Origin: Flavobacterium sp.
GTDB lineage: Bacteria; Bacteroidota; Bacteroidia; Flavobacteriales; Flavobacteriaceae
Length of the DNA: 64,000 nucleotides
Assembly (NCBI GenBank): GCA_016787805.1
Contig: JAEUTY010000039.1
Coordinates: 48,889-112,888, forward strand
Direction: 5' to 3'
In this document: in pieces, positions 25,384 through 34,239 of the stretch
How the letters are laid out: each line of letters opens with the position of its first letter
How positions within the stretch are numbered: position 1 is the first letter of the stretch
Notes under the pieces: model-generated
The model's input: only the letters and a program-made list of their open reading frames with translations
Told to the model about the DNA's origin: nothing
Databases searched by the model: none
Made by a program: the position numbers and the translations under genes

Positions 25384-26628
25384 TTACATTATTTTTTGCT
25401 CCTGTTGGACTGGCGTTAATGAAAATTTATCTCGAAGTATTTTCATATCCTCACTCACTTTTTTATCCAAGACTTTTGCATAGTGCTGCGTAGTTCTTAA
25501 GTTTTTGTGTCCTAGCATTTTACTCACGCTTTCGATTGGAACTCCATTTGTAAGCGTTACAGTCGTTGCAAAAGTGTGTCTGGCAATGTGGAAGGTTAAT
25601 TCTTTTTCAATCTCGCAAACGGCAGCTATTTCTTTTAAATAAGCATTCATTTTCTGATTGCTGAGAATTGGTAAAAGCTTTTCTTCATTTATTGCTTGTG
25701 GATGGTCTGCATACTTATCAATAATCATTTGAGTTACTGGCAATACAGGAATTTTTGAAGCGGATTCTGTTTTCTGACGGTGAGTGAATATCCATTTATC
25801 ACCATCAATGCCAATGCTTATATGCGACTTTGTTAAGTTTTTGACATCTATGTAAGCCAAACCAGTAAAGCAGCTAAAAAGGAAGATGTCACGCACTAGC
25901 GATAATCTTTCCGTTTTGAAATCTTTGTTGATGATGTTTTGAATTTCGCCTTCAGATAAATAAACTCGCTCGACTTCTTTTACTTTCGATTTGTAGTTTG
26001 CGAATGGATTTTTTTCTAGCCAGTCATTGGCCAAGCAAAGCTTGATTATTTTATTGAAGTTCTTGATGTACTTTACTGCTGTGTTATTAGCGCATTTTCT
26101 AACGCTACGCAAGTAAAATTCATAATCGGTGATGAAAGCGTGGTCGATTTTTGTAATGTCAATATCAGAGATACTATATTTCCAATTTAGAAAATCTTTT
26201 GTGTGCTTTAAAGAGGTTTGGTAACGCTCATAAGTACCTGGTGCATATTCAATGCCTAGCAGTTCTTTTATTTTGTTGTTGTGTTCCTCGAAGATTGGAA
26301 CAAGTAGGCGCTGGCGTTCTTTGGTGCCAAGCAGCATATTTTTTAATGTTTCCAAATTGACTGGAATGTCTTTTTTGTTTAGTTCTTTCTCAGCAATCAG
26401 GATTTTTGTTCTCAAATTGTCAAGATGTCCATTTATTAAACGAGCTTCTTCTGAATTACCTCGCATTTTTGACATTTCGGGATGCCATTTCGATGGATCA
26501 ACAAACTTTCCAGTGCTGTTTTCTAAACGTCTGCCGTTGATTGTAATTCTTTGAAAAATTGGTGCTAGACCTTGTGCATTGGCTTTAGCTCTCTTTAGAT
26601 AAAAGAGAATTGAAATTGTAGCATTCAT
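25384..26628 (-). CDS. int: Tyrosine recombinase/integrase, IntDOT-like
   Basis: A 414-aa Bacteroidetes integrase. An arm-binding domain is at ~1-95, a SAM-like core-binding domain at ~105-205 (YAPGTYERYQTSLKHTKDFL), and the catalytic domain follows. Box II residues are present: HIARH with H347/R350, GHK with H374, and the nucleophile Y383 in QHYAKV. A Lys lies in RQKTES near 286. The usual box I Arg is replaced by A258 in TGLAY, as in the IntDOT group where this Arg is also not in the canonical place. It is transcribed away from tRNA-Ser, which lies 250 bp to the right. Confidence 0.92.
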   Translation of the reverse strand: MNATISILFYLKRAKANAQGLAPIFQRITINGRRLENSTGKFVDPSKWHPEMSKMRGNSEEARLINGHLDNLRTKILIAEKELNKKDIPVNLETLKNMLLGTKERQRLLVPIFEEHNNKIKELLGIEYAPGTYERYQTSLKHTKDFLNWKYSISDIDITKIDHAFITDYEFYLRSVRKCANNTAVKYIKNFNKIIKLCLANDWLEKNPFANYKSKVKEVERVYLSEGEIQNIINKDFKTERLSLVRDIFLFSCFTGLAYIDVKNLTKSHISIGIDGDKWIFTHRQKTESASKIPVLPVTQMIIDKYADHPQAINEEKLLPILSNQKMNAYLKEIAAVCEIEKELTFHIARHTFATTVTLTNGVPIESVSKMLGHKNLRTTQHYAKVLDKKVSEDMKILRDKFSLTPVQQEQKIM

Positions 26629-26749
26629 AATTGGTAACCTTTAAGTTAATAGAAATTTAAAAAATCTATCAACATAAAACAAGATGTTCATTTAGTGAAC
26701 TCCTTGTTTTTAAAGGGCTTCGCACAGATAGGGGCACAAGGAATTGAAA

Positions 26750-26784
26750 ATTTTAAAGTACTCCGAATAGTACACCTTTAAAAT
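26750..26784. repeat. Nested inverted repeat near the element's right end
   Basis: Outer arms ATTTTAAAG (26750-26758) and CTTTAAAAT (26776-26784) are perfect complements. Inner arms GTACT (26758-26762) and AGTAC (26769-26773) are also complementary. The structure is in the non-coding strip between integrase and tRNA, where attachment or recombinase arm sites would be expected. No U-tract follows, so a terminator is less likely. Confidence 0.5.
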
Positions 26785-26821
26785 GAGAAACTTTGAATAA
26801 TTTGGATAGGTTGGAAATTAA

Positions 26822-26855
26822 AAAACCCTCTAAATCATAGGATTTAAAGGGTTTT
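26822..26855 (-). terminator. Terminator downstream of tRNA-Ser
   Basis: A 15-bp stem with one mismatch, arms 26822-26836 and 26841-26855 and a 4-nt loop. Read on the minus strand it is followed by a run of T, giving an intrinsic terminator 24 bp past the tRNA 3' end. That this terminator still sits beside the tRNA argues the element joins beyond it, or brought its own copy. Confidence 0.7.
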
Positions 26856-26878
26856 GTTAGGTTTTGTGAATTAACCAG

Positions 26879-26963
26879 CGGAGAAAGAGGGATTCGAACC
26901 CCCGGACCTGTTACAGTCAACAGTTTTCAAGACTGCCGCAATCGACCACTCTGCCATTTCTCC
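26879..26963 (-). tRNA. tRNA-Ser(UGA)
   Basis: The minus strand folds as a type II tRNA: acceptor GGAGAAA (26957-26963) pairs with TTTCTCC (26880-26886), and discriminator G is at 26879. The anticodon stem is CAGTC/GACTG with loop CTTGAAA, anticodon TGA complementary to 26927-26929. A long variable arm follows, then the T loop GTTCGAATC. CCA is not encoded. The 3' end faces the integrase. Confidence 0.95.
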
Positions 26964-26995
26964 AATAAGTCATGCATTCCCTGCGAATGCGGATG

Positions 26996-27025
26996 CAAAT
27001 ATAGTAACCTTTTTTTGTTTTCCAA
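26996..27025 (-). promoter_or_regulatory. Promoter of tRNA-Ser
   Basis: On the minus strand TATATTTG (complement of 26996-27003) and TTG (complement of 27023-27025) are 19 nt apart. The -7 element ends about 33 bp before the tRNA 5' end. Confidence 0.65.
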
Positions 27026-27140
27026 ATACAATTCCAACAAATAATTAGATATTTTTTATTTTAAAAACTAATGACTTCATTTTCTATATTTTATAAGAGT
27101 TTTTTCTATTTTAGTTTTTTAAAAAAAGCAGGTTTAACAT

Positions 27141-28064
27141 ATGAAAAGAACTATTTTTAGTCTTTTGAATTTAATTCGAGATATAAATCATCACTATTTT
27201 TATTTGCTAATAGCTTTTATTTCTATAAATGGTCTAGCGCAAACAAAAACGGATTTCTTTAGTTTGAATTATACCATCATTCCGAAAGGCGAATTCAAAG
27301 ATGAAGTAGGAGAGGCACAACTAAGTCATTTAGATTTGAATTGCATCACGCCAACCATTAAATTAGGAACTAAATCCAAAATCAATAATATACTCTATTA
27401 TCGTTTTTCGCAATACGACTACAACTCGTTTCCAACAGAAGATGTTTTGCTTCCCAAAAACTTCCATGAAATTAGGTACACGATTTTAGCAAGGCAATCG
27501 ATTAGTTCGAATTGGGAAATGCTTTTGGTTCCTAAATTGGCAATTCGTAGTGATTTTGAGGAAAATATATCACGCAAAGATCTTTTTCCAGCGGTTTCTA
27601 CCATTTTTATGAGAACTTCTAAAAGAGACAACAATATGAAATGGGGTTTCGGAGTAAACTACAACAATGATTTAGGTAAAAATTCAGTTATTCCGATACT
27701 AGCCTTTAATTACTTAAGCGATAAAGTGCGATTCAATGCCATTTTTCCCAATAACGCAAATTTGACTTTTACGTCATTAAAAAAAGTTGAATACGGTTTT
27801 GCCTTTACAACTGACGCTACTTTGGTTCACGTGAATACCTTTGAATCCATAGACTATGTTAGAACGCTGAATGTACACTTAAATCCCACTTTTTCGTATA
27901 ATTTGACTTCTAATTTTTGGGTAAATCTTAAAGCTGGAATTGTTGTACGACGCAAATACGATTTGTACAATACTGATTTTGAAACACCTTCTGATGATTT
28001 TGAGAACAAACTAAAATCATCAGGTTTTGTGCAACTTGGTGTAAGTTTGAGAACTAAAACCTAA
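27141..28064 (+). CDS. DUF6268-like outer-membrane beta-barrel protein
   Basis: A 307-aa protein with an N-terminal hydrophobic segment ending NGLAQ near residue 33, read as a signal peptide. The remainder consists of alternating amphipathic strands (ILYYRFSQYDYN, WEMLLVPKLAIRSDF, MKWGFGVNYNNDLG, VRFNAIFPNNANLTF, FWVNLKAGIVVRRKYDLYN), as in outer-membrane barrels. It ends FVQLGVSLRTKT, a barrel-like terminal strand. The DUF6268 label fits length and pattern. Function unknown. It is the first chromosomal gene right of the tRNA and stands alone, convergent with ribB. Confidence 0.7.
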   Translation: MKRTIFSLLNLIRDINHHYFYLLIAFISINGLAQTKTDFFSLNYTIIPKGEFKDEVGEAQLSHLDLNCITPTIKLGTKSKINNILYYRFSQYDYNSFPTEDVLLPKNFHEIRYTILARQSISSNWEMLLVPKLAIRSDFEENISRKDLFPAVSTIFMRTSKRDNNMKWGFGVNYNNDLGKNSVIPILAFNYLSDKVRFNAIFPNNANLTFTSLKKVEYGFAFTTDATLVHVNTFESIDYVRTLNVHLNPTFSYNLTSNFWVNLKAGIVVRRKYDLYNTDFETPSDDFENKLKSSGFVQLGVSLRTKT

Positions 28065-28085
28065 AAATCAATTAAAATAGTTAAT

Positions 28086-29219
28086 CTAATAGCTTACATA
28101 TTCTGTAATTTCCAATCCATAACCAATCATTCCAACTCTTTTGGTTTGCTGAGTGTTGGAAATTAATTTGATTTTTGAAATATCAATATCATGCAAGATT
28201 TGGGCACCAATACCAAAATCTTTCACGTCCATTTTGATGGTTGGCGCTTTAGTTACGCCTTGTTCTTGTAACGTTTTGAGTTCTTTTAAACGATTCAACA
28301 AATCCAACGACTGAATTTCTTGGTTGATAAACAAAATAGCTCCTTTGCCTTCTTGATTGATCAACCGAAACATATCATCCAATTTTTTGTCGGCATTGTT
28401 GGTCAGTGTTCCTAAAATATCATTATTGATTTGGGTTGAATTGATTCGAGTAAGAATAGCTTCACCATTGCTCCAGCTTCCTTTTGTTAATGCCAAATGT
28501 ACTTGTTTGTTGGTCGTTTGTAAATAAGCACGTAATCGAAATTGACCAAATCGTGTTTCTATTTCAAAATCTTCTTTTTTTACAATCAAACTATCGTGTT
28601 GCATGCGGTAAGCTACCAAATCTTCAATAGATACAATTTTCATATCAAATCGTTTGGCTACTTCCATCAATTGTGGTAAACGTGCCATGGTTCCATCTTC
28701 ATTCATGATTTCCACAATAATACCAGCTGATTTAAATCCGGCTAATCGTGCAAAATCAATGGCGGCTTCAGTATGGCCAGTTCTTCGTAAAACGCCACCT
28801 TGTTTCGCTATCAACGGAAAAATATGGCCAGGGCGACCTAAATCGTGTGGTTTTGTATCTGGATTAACTAATGCTTCTACAGTTTTGGCTCTATCAGAAG
28901 CAGAAATTCCAGTTGTTACACCGTTTCCTCTTAAATCAACAGAAACAGTGAAAGCCGTTTGCATGATATCAGTATTGTTTGACACCATTGCATTTAAATC
29001 CAATTCTTTGCAACGATTTTCGGTCAACGGAACACAAATTAAACCACGACCATGTGTGGCCATAAAGTTGATCATTTCTGGCGTTACTTTTTCTGCTGCA
29101 GCCAAAAAATCACCTTCGTTTTCGCGATCTTCATCATCTACCACAATAATCACTTTACCTTGACGGATGTCTTCTATGGCTTCTTCAATTGTATTTAGTT
29201 TTAATGCGTTGTCTGACAT
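28086..29219 (-). CDS. ribB: 3,4-dihydroxy-2-butanone-4-phosphate synthase with degenerate GCHII domain
   Basis: A 377-aa enzyme of riboflavin synthesis that converts ribulose 5-phosphate to dihydroxybutanone phosphate and formate. Residues ~5-210 hold the DHBP synthase motifs DDEDRENEGDF, THGRGLICVPL, TGISASDRAKT and GGVLRRTGHTEAAIDF. The C-terminal half aligns with GTP cyclohydrolase II but lacks the zinc cysteines: the HSECLTGD and RCDCG positions read INSTQINND and TNNAD, and QEGRGIGL is lost. That half is therefore probably structural. I chose the ATG at 29219 (MSDNALKL); an in-frame ATG at 29249 overlaps the lptF stop by 1 bp and would add 10 residues. Confidence 0.92.
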   Translation of the reverse strand: MSDNALKLNTIEEAIEDIRQGKVIIVVDDEDRENEGDFLAAAEKVTPEMINFMATHGRGLICVPLTENRCKELDLNAMVSNNTDIMQTAFTVSVDLRGNGVTTGISASDRAKTVEALVNPDTKPHDLGRPGHIFPLIAKQGGVLRRTGHTEAAIDFARLAGFKSAGIIVEIMNEDGTMARLPQLMEVAKRFDMKIVSIEDLVAYRMQHDSLIVKKEDFEIETRFGQFRLRAYLQTTNKQVHLALTKGSWSNGEAILTRINSTQINNDILGTLTNNADKKLDDMFRLINQEGKGAILFINQEIQSLDLLNRLKELKTLQEQGVTKAPTIKMDVKDFGIGAQILHDIDISKIKLISNTQQTKRVGMIGYGLEITEYVSY

Positions 29220-29248
29220 TTTTTCAGTAGTTAGTAGTTGTGTTAGCA

Positions 29249-31075
29249 TTATTTTTTTGCAGAAAGTAATTCTTTCAATTGGTTGTTGTTGTACAAATAA
29301 ATAAGGAAATAAAAGGGAAGTGCTACGACTACGGCAACTTCAATTCCGGGCTCTATATGACGTGAATGATGAACAAAGATTTTATTTATTTTTTTTTGCG
29401 AAATATAAACATAGCGGATCAAAGCAAAGACCAAAGCAACAAAAAGAAGTATTAAAACTATTTTGCTGGTATTATTTTTAGCAATAAAAAACGAAATAAT
29501 TGCCAGTAAATTTAAAAGAAGCGCAATTTTACTGGTTGTATTATACGATGCAAGTAATGGTTGAATTGTCTCAGTTGATGCCGTTTGATTAGTATCGAAA
29601 ACAGATTCACTTTGAATCACTTCTTCCTCTTCCTCATCCACTTCATCTTTCAGTTTTTTTCGCGCAAACAATTTTTTGATTGGCATAAAAACACCATCAA
29701 AATTAAACATTCCTCCAATATCGTTAGTAGCTCTATAGGTTAAAATAATTGCCAAAGGACTCAATACCATCGAAGACATCCAAGTTCCCATAAAAGGTGT
29801 AATACCGTTTTCTTGCGCAACTTTTTTACCAAATGTATTGATGAAATGAAAGATGATAAATATTCCAACAGCAAATACAATGGGCAAACCTAAACCACCT
29901 TTACGAATAATGGCTCCAAGTGGTGCTCCAATAAAAAACATCAATAGACAAGCAAAAGCAATTACAAATTTGTCATACAAAGCAATCCAATGCGAATTGA
30001 TGTTTTTTTGTTTTTCATCCATTTCAAATTTAGAGCTATCAATTGAAAAAACAGTTCCTTCAACATTGTTTTTTGCTAAATTATAGGTTTGTAATTTTTG
30101 CTCAAAACTCAAACTATTAATATGATTTTCAATGTTTTTTAGCGTATTTGTATTATTCTTTTGATAGGAAACAAATGAATTGGTGTTGATTCGTTGGTAA
30201 ATGTTTTCAGCATACGATTTGATGTCTTTTTTGTAATTAAGACTCAGAGAATCAATAGTGTAATTCAATTCACTGATATTCAACATCGTATTGGTGTTGG
30301 TAATTTCTCCTGAATCAGAATCGGTGTTTAATTTTGACAAATCAATGTTGATGACATCTCTTTTAAAAGTAGCTTTCGCAAAAGGTAATCGTTGACGTTC
30401 TTCGTATTTTTTTGGAAAAATATCTTCATAATAATAACCATCAAACAATAGCAATTGCAATGTATTTGAATTTTCGCTACTGACTAATTCACCTCTTTTA
30501 GCTCTAATGATGGTTTTGTTGCCTTCTCCATTATTTGATTTTATGTGAATAATTACATCAGTCAGTAAATTTCCATTTTCTCCCGATTTTTTGGCTACTT
30601 TGATAGTATAGTTCCCAATTTCACTAAATTGTCCTTCAGCTATCGCCATTGCAGGTTTTACTTGCGCTATATTACGCCTGAAATTGATAAACTTGTATTC
30701 GGCATACGGAATAACATTATTTGCAAAGATAAAAGCGACAATACTTAATATAAAAATGAAAACGGTTAGACTTCTCATGGCGCGTTGTAACGAAATTCCA
30801 GACGATTTCATCGCAGCAAATTCGTAGTTTTCAGACAAACTTCCGAAGGTCATAATAGAAGCCAAAAGCACTGATAATGGTAAAACAAGCGGAACAATTC
30901 GAGGCATCGAAAAAACCAAGAATTTCATTACCATAAAGAAGTCCAAATCTTTTCCAGCTAGCTCAGAGATAAATAGCCAAACGGTTTGGAGTATGAATAT
31001 AAAAAACAAGATTACAAATACCGTAGTAAATGTAATCAAGAAGGTTTTAAGTAAATACTTATCTAATATTTTCAC
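29249..31075 (-). CDS. lptF: LptF/LptG-family permease (YjgP/YjgQ), LPS export
   Basis: A 608-aa inner-membrane protein of the LptF/G family, which with LptB extracts lipopolysaccharide and passes it to LptC. N-terminal membrane segments lie at ~12-35, 60-80 and 100-125, then a periplasmic domain (~130-340). Further segments follow (YDKFVIAFACLLMFFIGAPLGAIIRKGG; LPIVFAVGIFIIFHFINTFGKK). The protein is much longer than the ~360-aa enterobacterial proteins because of an acidic linker (DEVDEEEEEV) and two extra C-terminal membrane segments, a common Bacteroidetes form. It lies 5 bp after lolA in the same transcription unit. Confidence 0.9.
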   Translation of the reverse strand: MKILDKYLLKTFLITFTTVFVILFFIFILQTVWLFISELAGKDLDFFMVMKFLVFSMPRIVPLVLPLSVLLASIMTFGSLSENYEFAAMKSSGISLQRAMRSLTVFIFILSIVAFIFANNVIPYAEYKFINFRRNIAQVKPAMAIAEGQFSEIGNYTIKVAKKSGENGNLLTDVIIHIKSNNGEGNKTIIRAKRGELVSSENSNTLQLLLFDGYYYEDIFPKKYEERQRLPFAKATFKRDVINIDLSKLNTDSDSGEITNTNTMLNISELNYTIDSLSLNYKKDIKSYAENIYQRINTNSFVSYQKNNTNTLKNIENHINSLSFEQKLQTYNLAKNNVEGTVFSIDSSKFEMDEKQKNINSHWIALYDKFVIAFACLLMFFIGAPLGAIIRKGGLGLPIVFAVGIFIIFHFINTFGKKVAQENGITPFMGTWMSSMVLSPLAIILTYRATNDIGGMFNFDGVFMPIKKLFARKKLKDEVDEEEEEVIQSESVFDTNQTASTETIQPLLASYNTTSKIALLLNLLAIISFFIAKNNTSKIVLILLFVALVFALIRYVYISQKKINKIFVHHSRHIEPGIEVAVVVALPFYFLIYLYNNNQLKELLSAKK

Positions 31076-31080
31076 AAATC

Positions 31081-31722
31081 CTAATCTAATTTATTGATGT
31101 AGTAGTTGGGATACTTATTGGCTACAAAGATAAATTGATTTTTTGATAAAGGTTGATTGGTTTTAAAAGAATTAACAGTTAAAGTAGTTTTTGTACCGTT
31201 TTTTCCCACTTCAATCAAATTGTAGATGTGTTTGGTTTGGATGTCAATGCCAAGTAAAACTTCTTTTCGTTGGTCTTTCCCACTATTTGGAATTAACTTA
31301 ATGTATTGAATTTTTCTGCCTTTTACATTTTGTAAAATATCCATCGAATATTTGTATCCACTATTGAAAAAAGTCAACATTTTAGAGGGAGTAATAGATT
31401 TTTCGTCTTTGTCATTGGTTGAAGAAACCGTTACTTCTTCATCTTCTGGAACAATAGTGTACGTTTTTTTTCCATCAAAAATTTTGGTCGCTCCCATAAA
31501 GTTCAACACATATTTATTGCCTTCAATGATAACGCTGCCTTTACTTTCTTGATTGATGTTTTCTTTCGAATTATTCAAATTGTATTTAAAATCAATGGTG
31601 ATGTTTGAATAGCTTTTTATTTTGGCTGTAACGTCATCCAAAAGTTCTTTCGCTTGTTTGTCTTGAGCTTGTACAGTAAGTGAAGCTAAAATAAATAAAG
31701 CAATAGAAAATAATTTGTTCAT
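31081..31722 (-). CDS. lolA: LolA-like outer-membrane lipoprotein carrier protein
   Basis: A 213-aa periplasmic protein from the ATG at 31722, 1 bp after the ftsK stop. The alternative ATG at 31743 would overlap ftsK and put a charged leader before the signal peptide. The signal peptide is MNKLFSIALFILASLTVQAQ. The mature part matches LolA: SYSNITIDFKYN, GSVIIEGNKYVLNFMGATKIFDGKKTYTIVP and SKMLTFFNSGYKY. LolA ferries lipoproteins from the inner to the outer membrane. Placement between ftsK and lptF is a recurrent Flavobacterium arrangement. Confidence 0.88.
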   Translation of the reverse strand: MNKLFSIALFILASLTVQAQDKQAKELLDDVTAKIKSYSNITIDFKYNLNNSKENINQESKGSVIIEGNKYVLNFMGATKIFDGKKTYTIVPEDEEVTVSSTNDKDEKSITPSKMLTFFNSGYKYSMDILQNVKGRKIQYIKLIPNSGKDQRKEVLLGIDIQTKHIYNLIEVGKNGTKTTLTVNSFKTNQPLSKNQFIFVANKYPNYYINKLD

Positions 31723-31723
31723 T

Positions 31724-34210
31724 TTAATCTGTGTTTTGTTCATTGTTAAAAAAATGTTCTAACGCTACTAAATCGGGAATATTAACACTTCGGGCTTTAC
31801 TTCCTTCAAACGGACCCACAATTCCTGCGGCTTCCAGCTGATCAATTAATCTTCCAGCTCTGTTGTAGCCTAGTTTTAACTTCCTTTGCAATAATGATGC
31901 CGAACCTTGTTGCGCCGTTACAATTATTTCGGCAGCTTCCCTAAACATCGAGTCTCTTTCGGATATATCAAAGTCTAAATTCACACTAGATCCTTCTTCT
32001 CCAACATATTCAGGTAACATATAAGCTGTTGCATATGCTTTCTGAGATCCAATAAATTCTACAATTTTATCGACTTCTGGAGTGTCTACAAACGCACATT
32101 GCACACGAACTAAATCATTTCCATTAGAAAAAAGCAAATCGCCACGACCAATCAATTGATCGGCTCCGCCAGTATCCAAAATAGTTCTTGAATCGATTTT
32201 AGATGTCACTCTAAAAGCAATTCGCGCTGGGAAATTGGCTTTAATCATTCCTGTAATAACGTTTACCGATGGTCGTTGCGTAGCAATAATCAAGTGAATT
32301 CCTATCGCACGCGCCAACTGAGCCAAACGAGCAATCGGAGTTTCTACTTCTTTTCCAGCGGTCATAATCAAATCGGCAAACTCATCCACAACCAAAACAA
32401 TGTAAGGTAAAAATCGGTGGCCGTTTTCTGGATTCAATTTGCGTTGCTTGAACTTTTCGTTGTATTCTTTAATGTTGCGCACCATGGCATCTTTCAATAG
32501 TGAATAACGATTGTCCATTTCGATACAAAGCGAATTCAACGTATTGATTACCTTATTGTTGTCAGTGATAATTGCATCTTCTGTATCGGGTAATTTAGCT
32601 AAATAATGACGTTCGATTTTATTGAATAAAGTCAATTCCACTTTTTTCGGATCAACCAAAACAAATTTTACTTCAGCTGGATGTTTTTTGTACAAAAGCG
32701 AAGTCAAAACAGCGTTTAGACCAACCGATTTTCCTTGTCCAGTAGCCCCAGCCATCAATAAGTGAGGCATTTTGGCTAAATCAACCACAAAGGTTTCATT
32801 GGAAATGGTTTTTCCTAAAGCAATCGGCAATTCCATTTCAGCTTCTTGGAATTTGGCGGCCGAAATTACCGTTTTCATTGGAACCATCGTTGGGTTTTTA
32901 TTCGGAACCTCAATACCAATCGTTCCTTTTCCTGGAATAGGAGCAATGATTCGAATTCCTAAAGCTGCTAATGAAAGAGCAATGTCGTCTTCTAAACTTT
33001 TGATTTTTGAAATACGAATTCCCGCTTCAGGTACAATTTCATATAATGTTACCGATGGCCCAACAGTAGCTTTTATCTGAGAAATCGTAATGCCGTAATT
33101 TTTTAATGTTTCAACAATACGGTTTTTATTTTCTTCTAATTCTTCTTGATTGATGGTAATGCCAACTGAGGCGTATTCTTTTAGTAAATCAATAGTTGGA
33201 AATTTATAATTCGAAAGTTCTAAAGTTGGATCAAATTCGCCAAAATCAGCTACAATTTTAGCTGCCAAATTTTCTTCCATCACATCTTCGTCGGTCGCTT
33301 TTTCAATCACAAAAGCTTCGTCATTGGTTTTGATTGCGGGTTCTGTTGGAGTTACAGTCAATTGCGGAGCAACAACTTCGGGTTTTGGTTCCGACTTTAA
33401 TGTTGGTTCTAATTCAATTTCAGAATAACTCGAAATGGTTGGTTTCAATGTGTCTTTATTGATTTCAAACTGCGAAGCTGGTTTTAAAACTTCGTCCAAG
33501 TCATAATCGGCAACGGGCTGTTCTTCGTCTTTATCTTCAACTGCATATTCTTCCAAGTTGTAATTGGTAGACGACGATTTGGCTTTCATTGCATCAATAT
33601 CATCCGAAATTTCTTTTTTCTTCTTTTCAAAAAAAGATTTGATGGCTTCGGGCGACATCTTTATTTTAAACAATAAATAAATCACTAAACCAGCGATTAA
33701 CACCAAAACAGTTCCTATTTTACCAATAAAATCTTGGAAGAATAAATTCATTTCATAGCCAATAGTTCCGCCTAATTGTGGCAATGTGGTGGCGAAAAAG
33801 CCAAACAACATTGATAAAACAATCATCACAAACAAATCCCAAAACCAAGTGTTTTTGAGTTTTTTCAATGGTAAATCCAATACCAAATAAGTTCCTGTAA
33901 TGAAAAATAGCTTCACAAATAAGAACGAAGCAGCACCAAAACCTTTGTGGATAAAAACATCAGCCAAATAAGCGCCAATTTTCCCCAACCAATTTTGAGC
34001 TGATTCACTTCGGTCGGCCAATTCGTCAACGATATTTTGATCTTGGTGTCCGTGAATGAAAAAGGAAACAAAAGCTAACAATAGACCAATTGAGAAGAGA
34101 ATTAAAAAGGTACCAATTAACACGCGGTACTGTAATTTCATTTTCCACGGAATTTTTTCTTCGGGAAGCGTATCGTTTTTTACTGTATCTTTTTTAGTTG
34201 TTTTGGCCAT
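31724..34210 (-). CDS. ftsK: DNA translocase FtsK/SpoIIIE
   Basis: An 828-aa protein. Membrane segments occur in the first ~190 residues (VLIGTFLILFSIGLLLAFVSFF and following), then an acidic Pro/Glu-rich linker (~200-330). The motor carries Walker A GATGQGKS, Walker B VLVVDEFADL and the ATQRPSVNVITG segment. The C-terminal gamma winged helix (ISERDSMFREAAEIIVTAQQ, RAGRLIDQLEAAGIVGP) reads KOPS-type sequences. It pumps chromosome dimers to dif at division. The linker is short compared with E. coli FtsK. It lies 29 bp downstream of dgkA and runs directly into lolA. Confidence 0.95.
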   Translation of the reverse strand: MAKTTKKDTVKNDTLPEEKIPWKMKLQYRVLIGTFLILFSIGLLLAFVSFFIHGHQDQNIVDELADRSESAQNWLGKIGAYLADVFIHKGFGAASFLFVKLFFITGTYLVLDLPLKKLKNTWFWDLFVMIVLSMLFGFFATTLPQLGGTIGYEMNLFFQDFIGKIGTVLVLIAGLVIYLLFKIKMSPEAIKSFFEKKKKEISDDIDAMKAKSSSTNYNLEEYAVEDKDEEQPVADYDLDEVLKPASQFEINKDTLKPTISSYSEIELEPTLKSEPKPEVVAPQLTVTPTEPAIKTNDEAFVIEKATDEDVMEENLAAKIVADFGEFDPTLELSNYKFPTIDLLKEYASVGITINQEELEENKNRIVETLKNYGITISQIKATVGPSVTLYEIVPEAGIRISKIKSLEDDIALSLAALGIRIIAPIPGKGTIGIEVPNKNPTMVPMKTVISAAKFQEAEMELPIALGKTISNETFVVDLAKMPHLLMAGATGQGKSVGLNAVLTSLLYKKHPAEVKFVLVDPKKVELTLFNKIERHYLAKLPDTEDAIITDNNKVINTLNSLCIEMDNRYSLLKDAMVRNIKEYNEKFKQRKLNPENGHRFLPYIVLVVDEFADLIMTAGKEVETPIARLAQLARAIGIHLIIATQRPSVNVITGMIKANFPARIAFRVTSKIDSRTILDTGGADQLIGRGDLLFSNGNDLVRVQCAFVDTPEVDKIVEFIGSQKAYATAYMLPEYVGEEGSSVNLDFDISERDSMFREAAEIIVTAQQGSASLLQRKLKLGYNRAGRLIDQLEAAGIVGPFEGSKARSVNIPDLVALEHFFNNEQNTD

Positions 34211-34239
34211 TCTATACTGAAATTACGTACAATACTAAA

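Larger units (their letters stand above)
1..26870. mobile_element. Integrative element, right part (left end outside window)
   Basis: An accessory block bounded on the right by an integrase (25384-26628) next to tRNA-Ser. Moving inward come RteC, an excisionase-like HTH protein, a replication module, and then defence cargo: an eight-gene operon, a metallophosphoesterase, AbiEi/AbiEii and an OLD nuclease. No relaxase, type IV coupling protein or conjugation gene is visible, so it may be a mobilisable element or the cargo end of a larger ICE. I found no second copy of the tRNA 3' end in the window, so the left attachment site must be outside or differ in sequence. The right boundary is only placed between the integrase start and the tRNA terminator. 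Confidence 0.72.

Noticed and set aside
26879-26963. tRNA-Ser 3' end as a duplicated attachment site
   Set aside because: No second copy of the tRNA 3' sequence was seen in the window, and an intact terminator follows the tRNA. It remains possible if the left end carries the copy.
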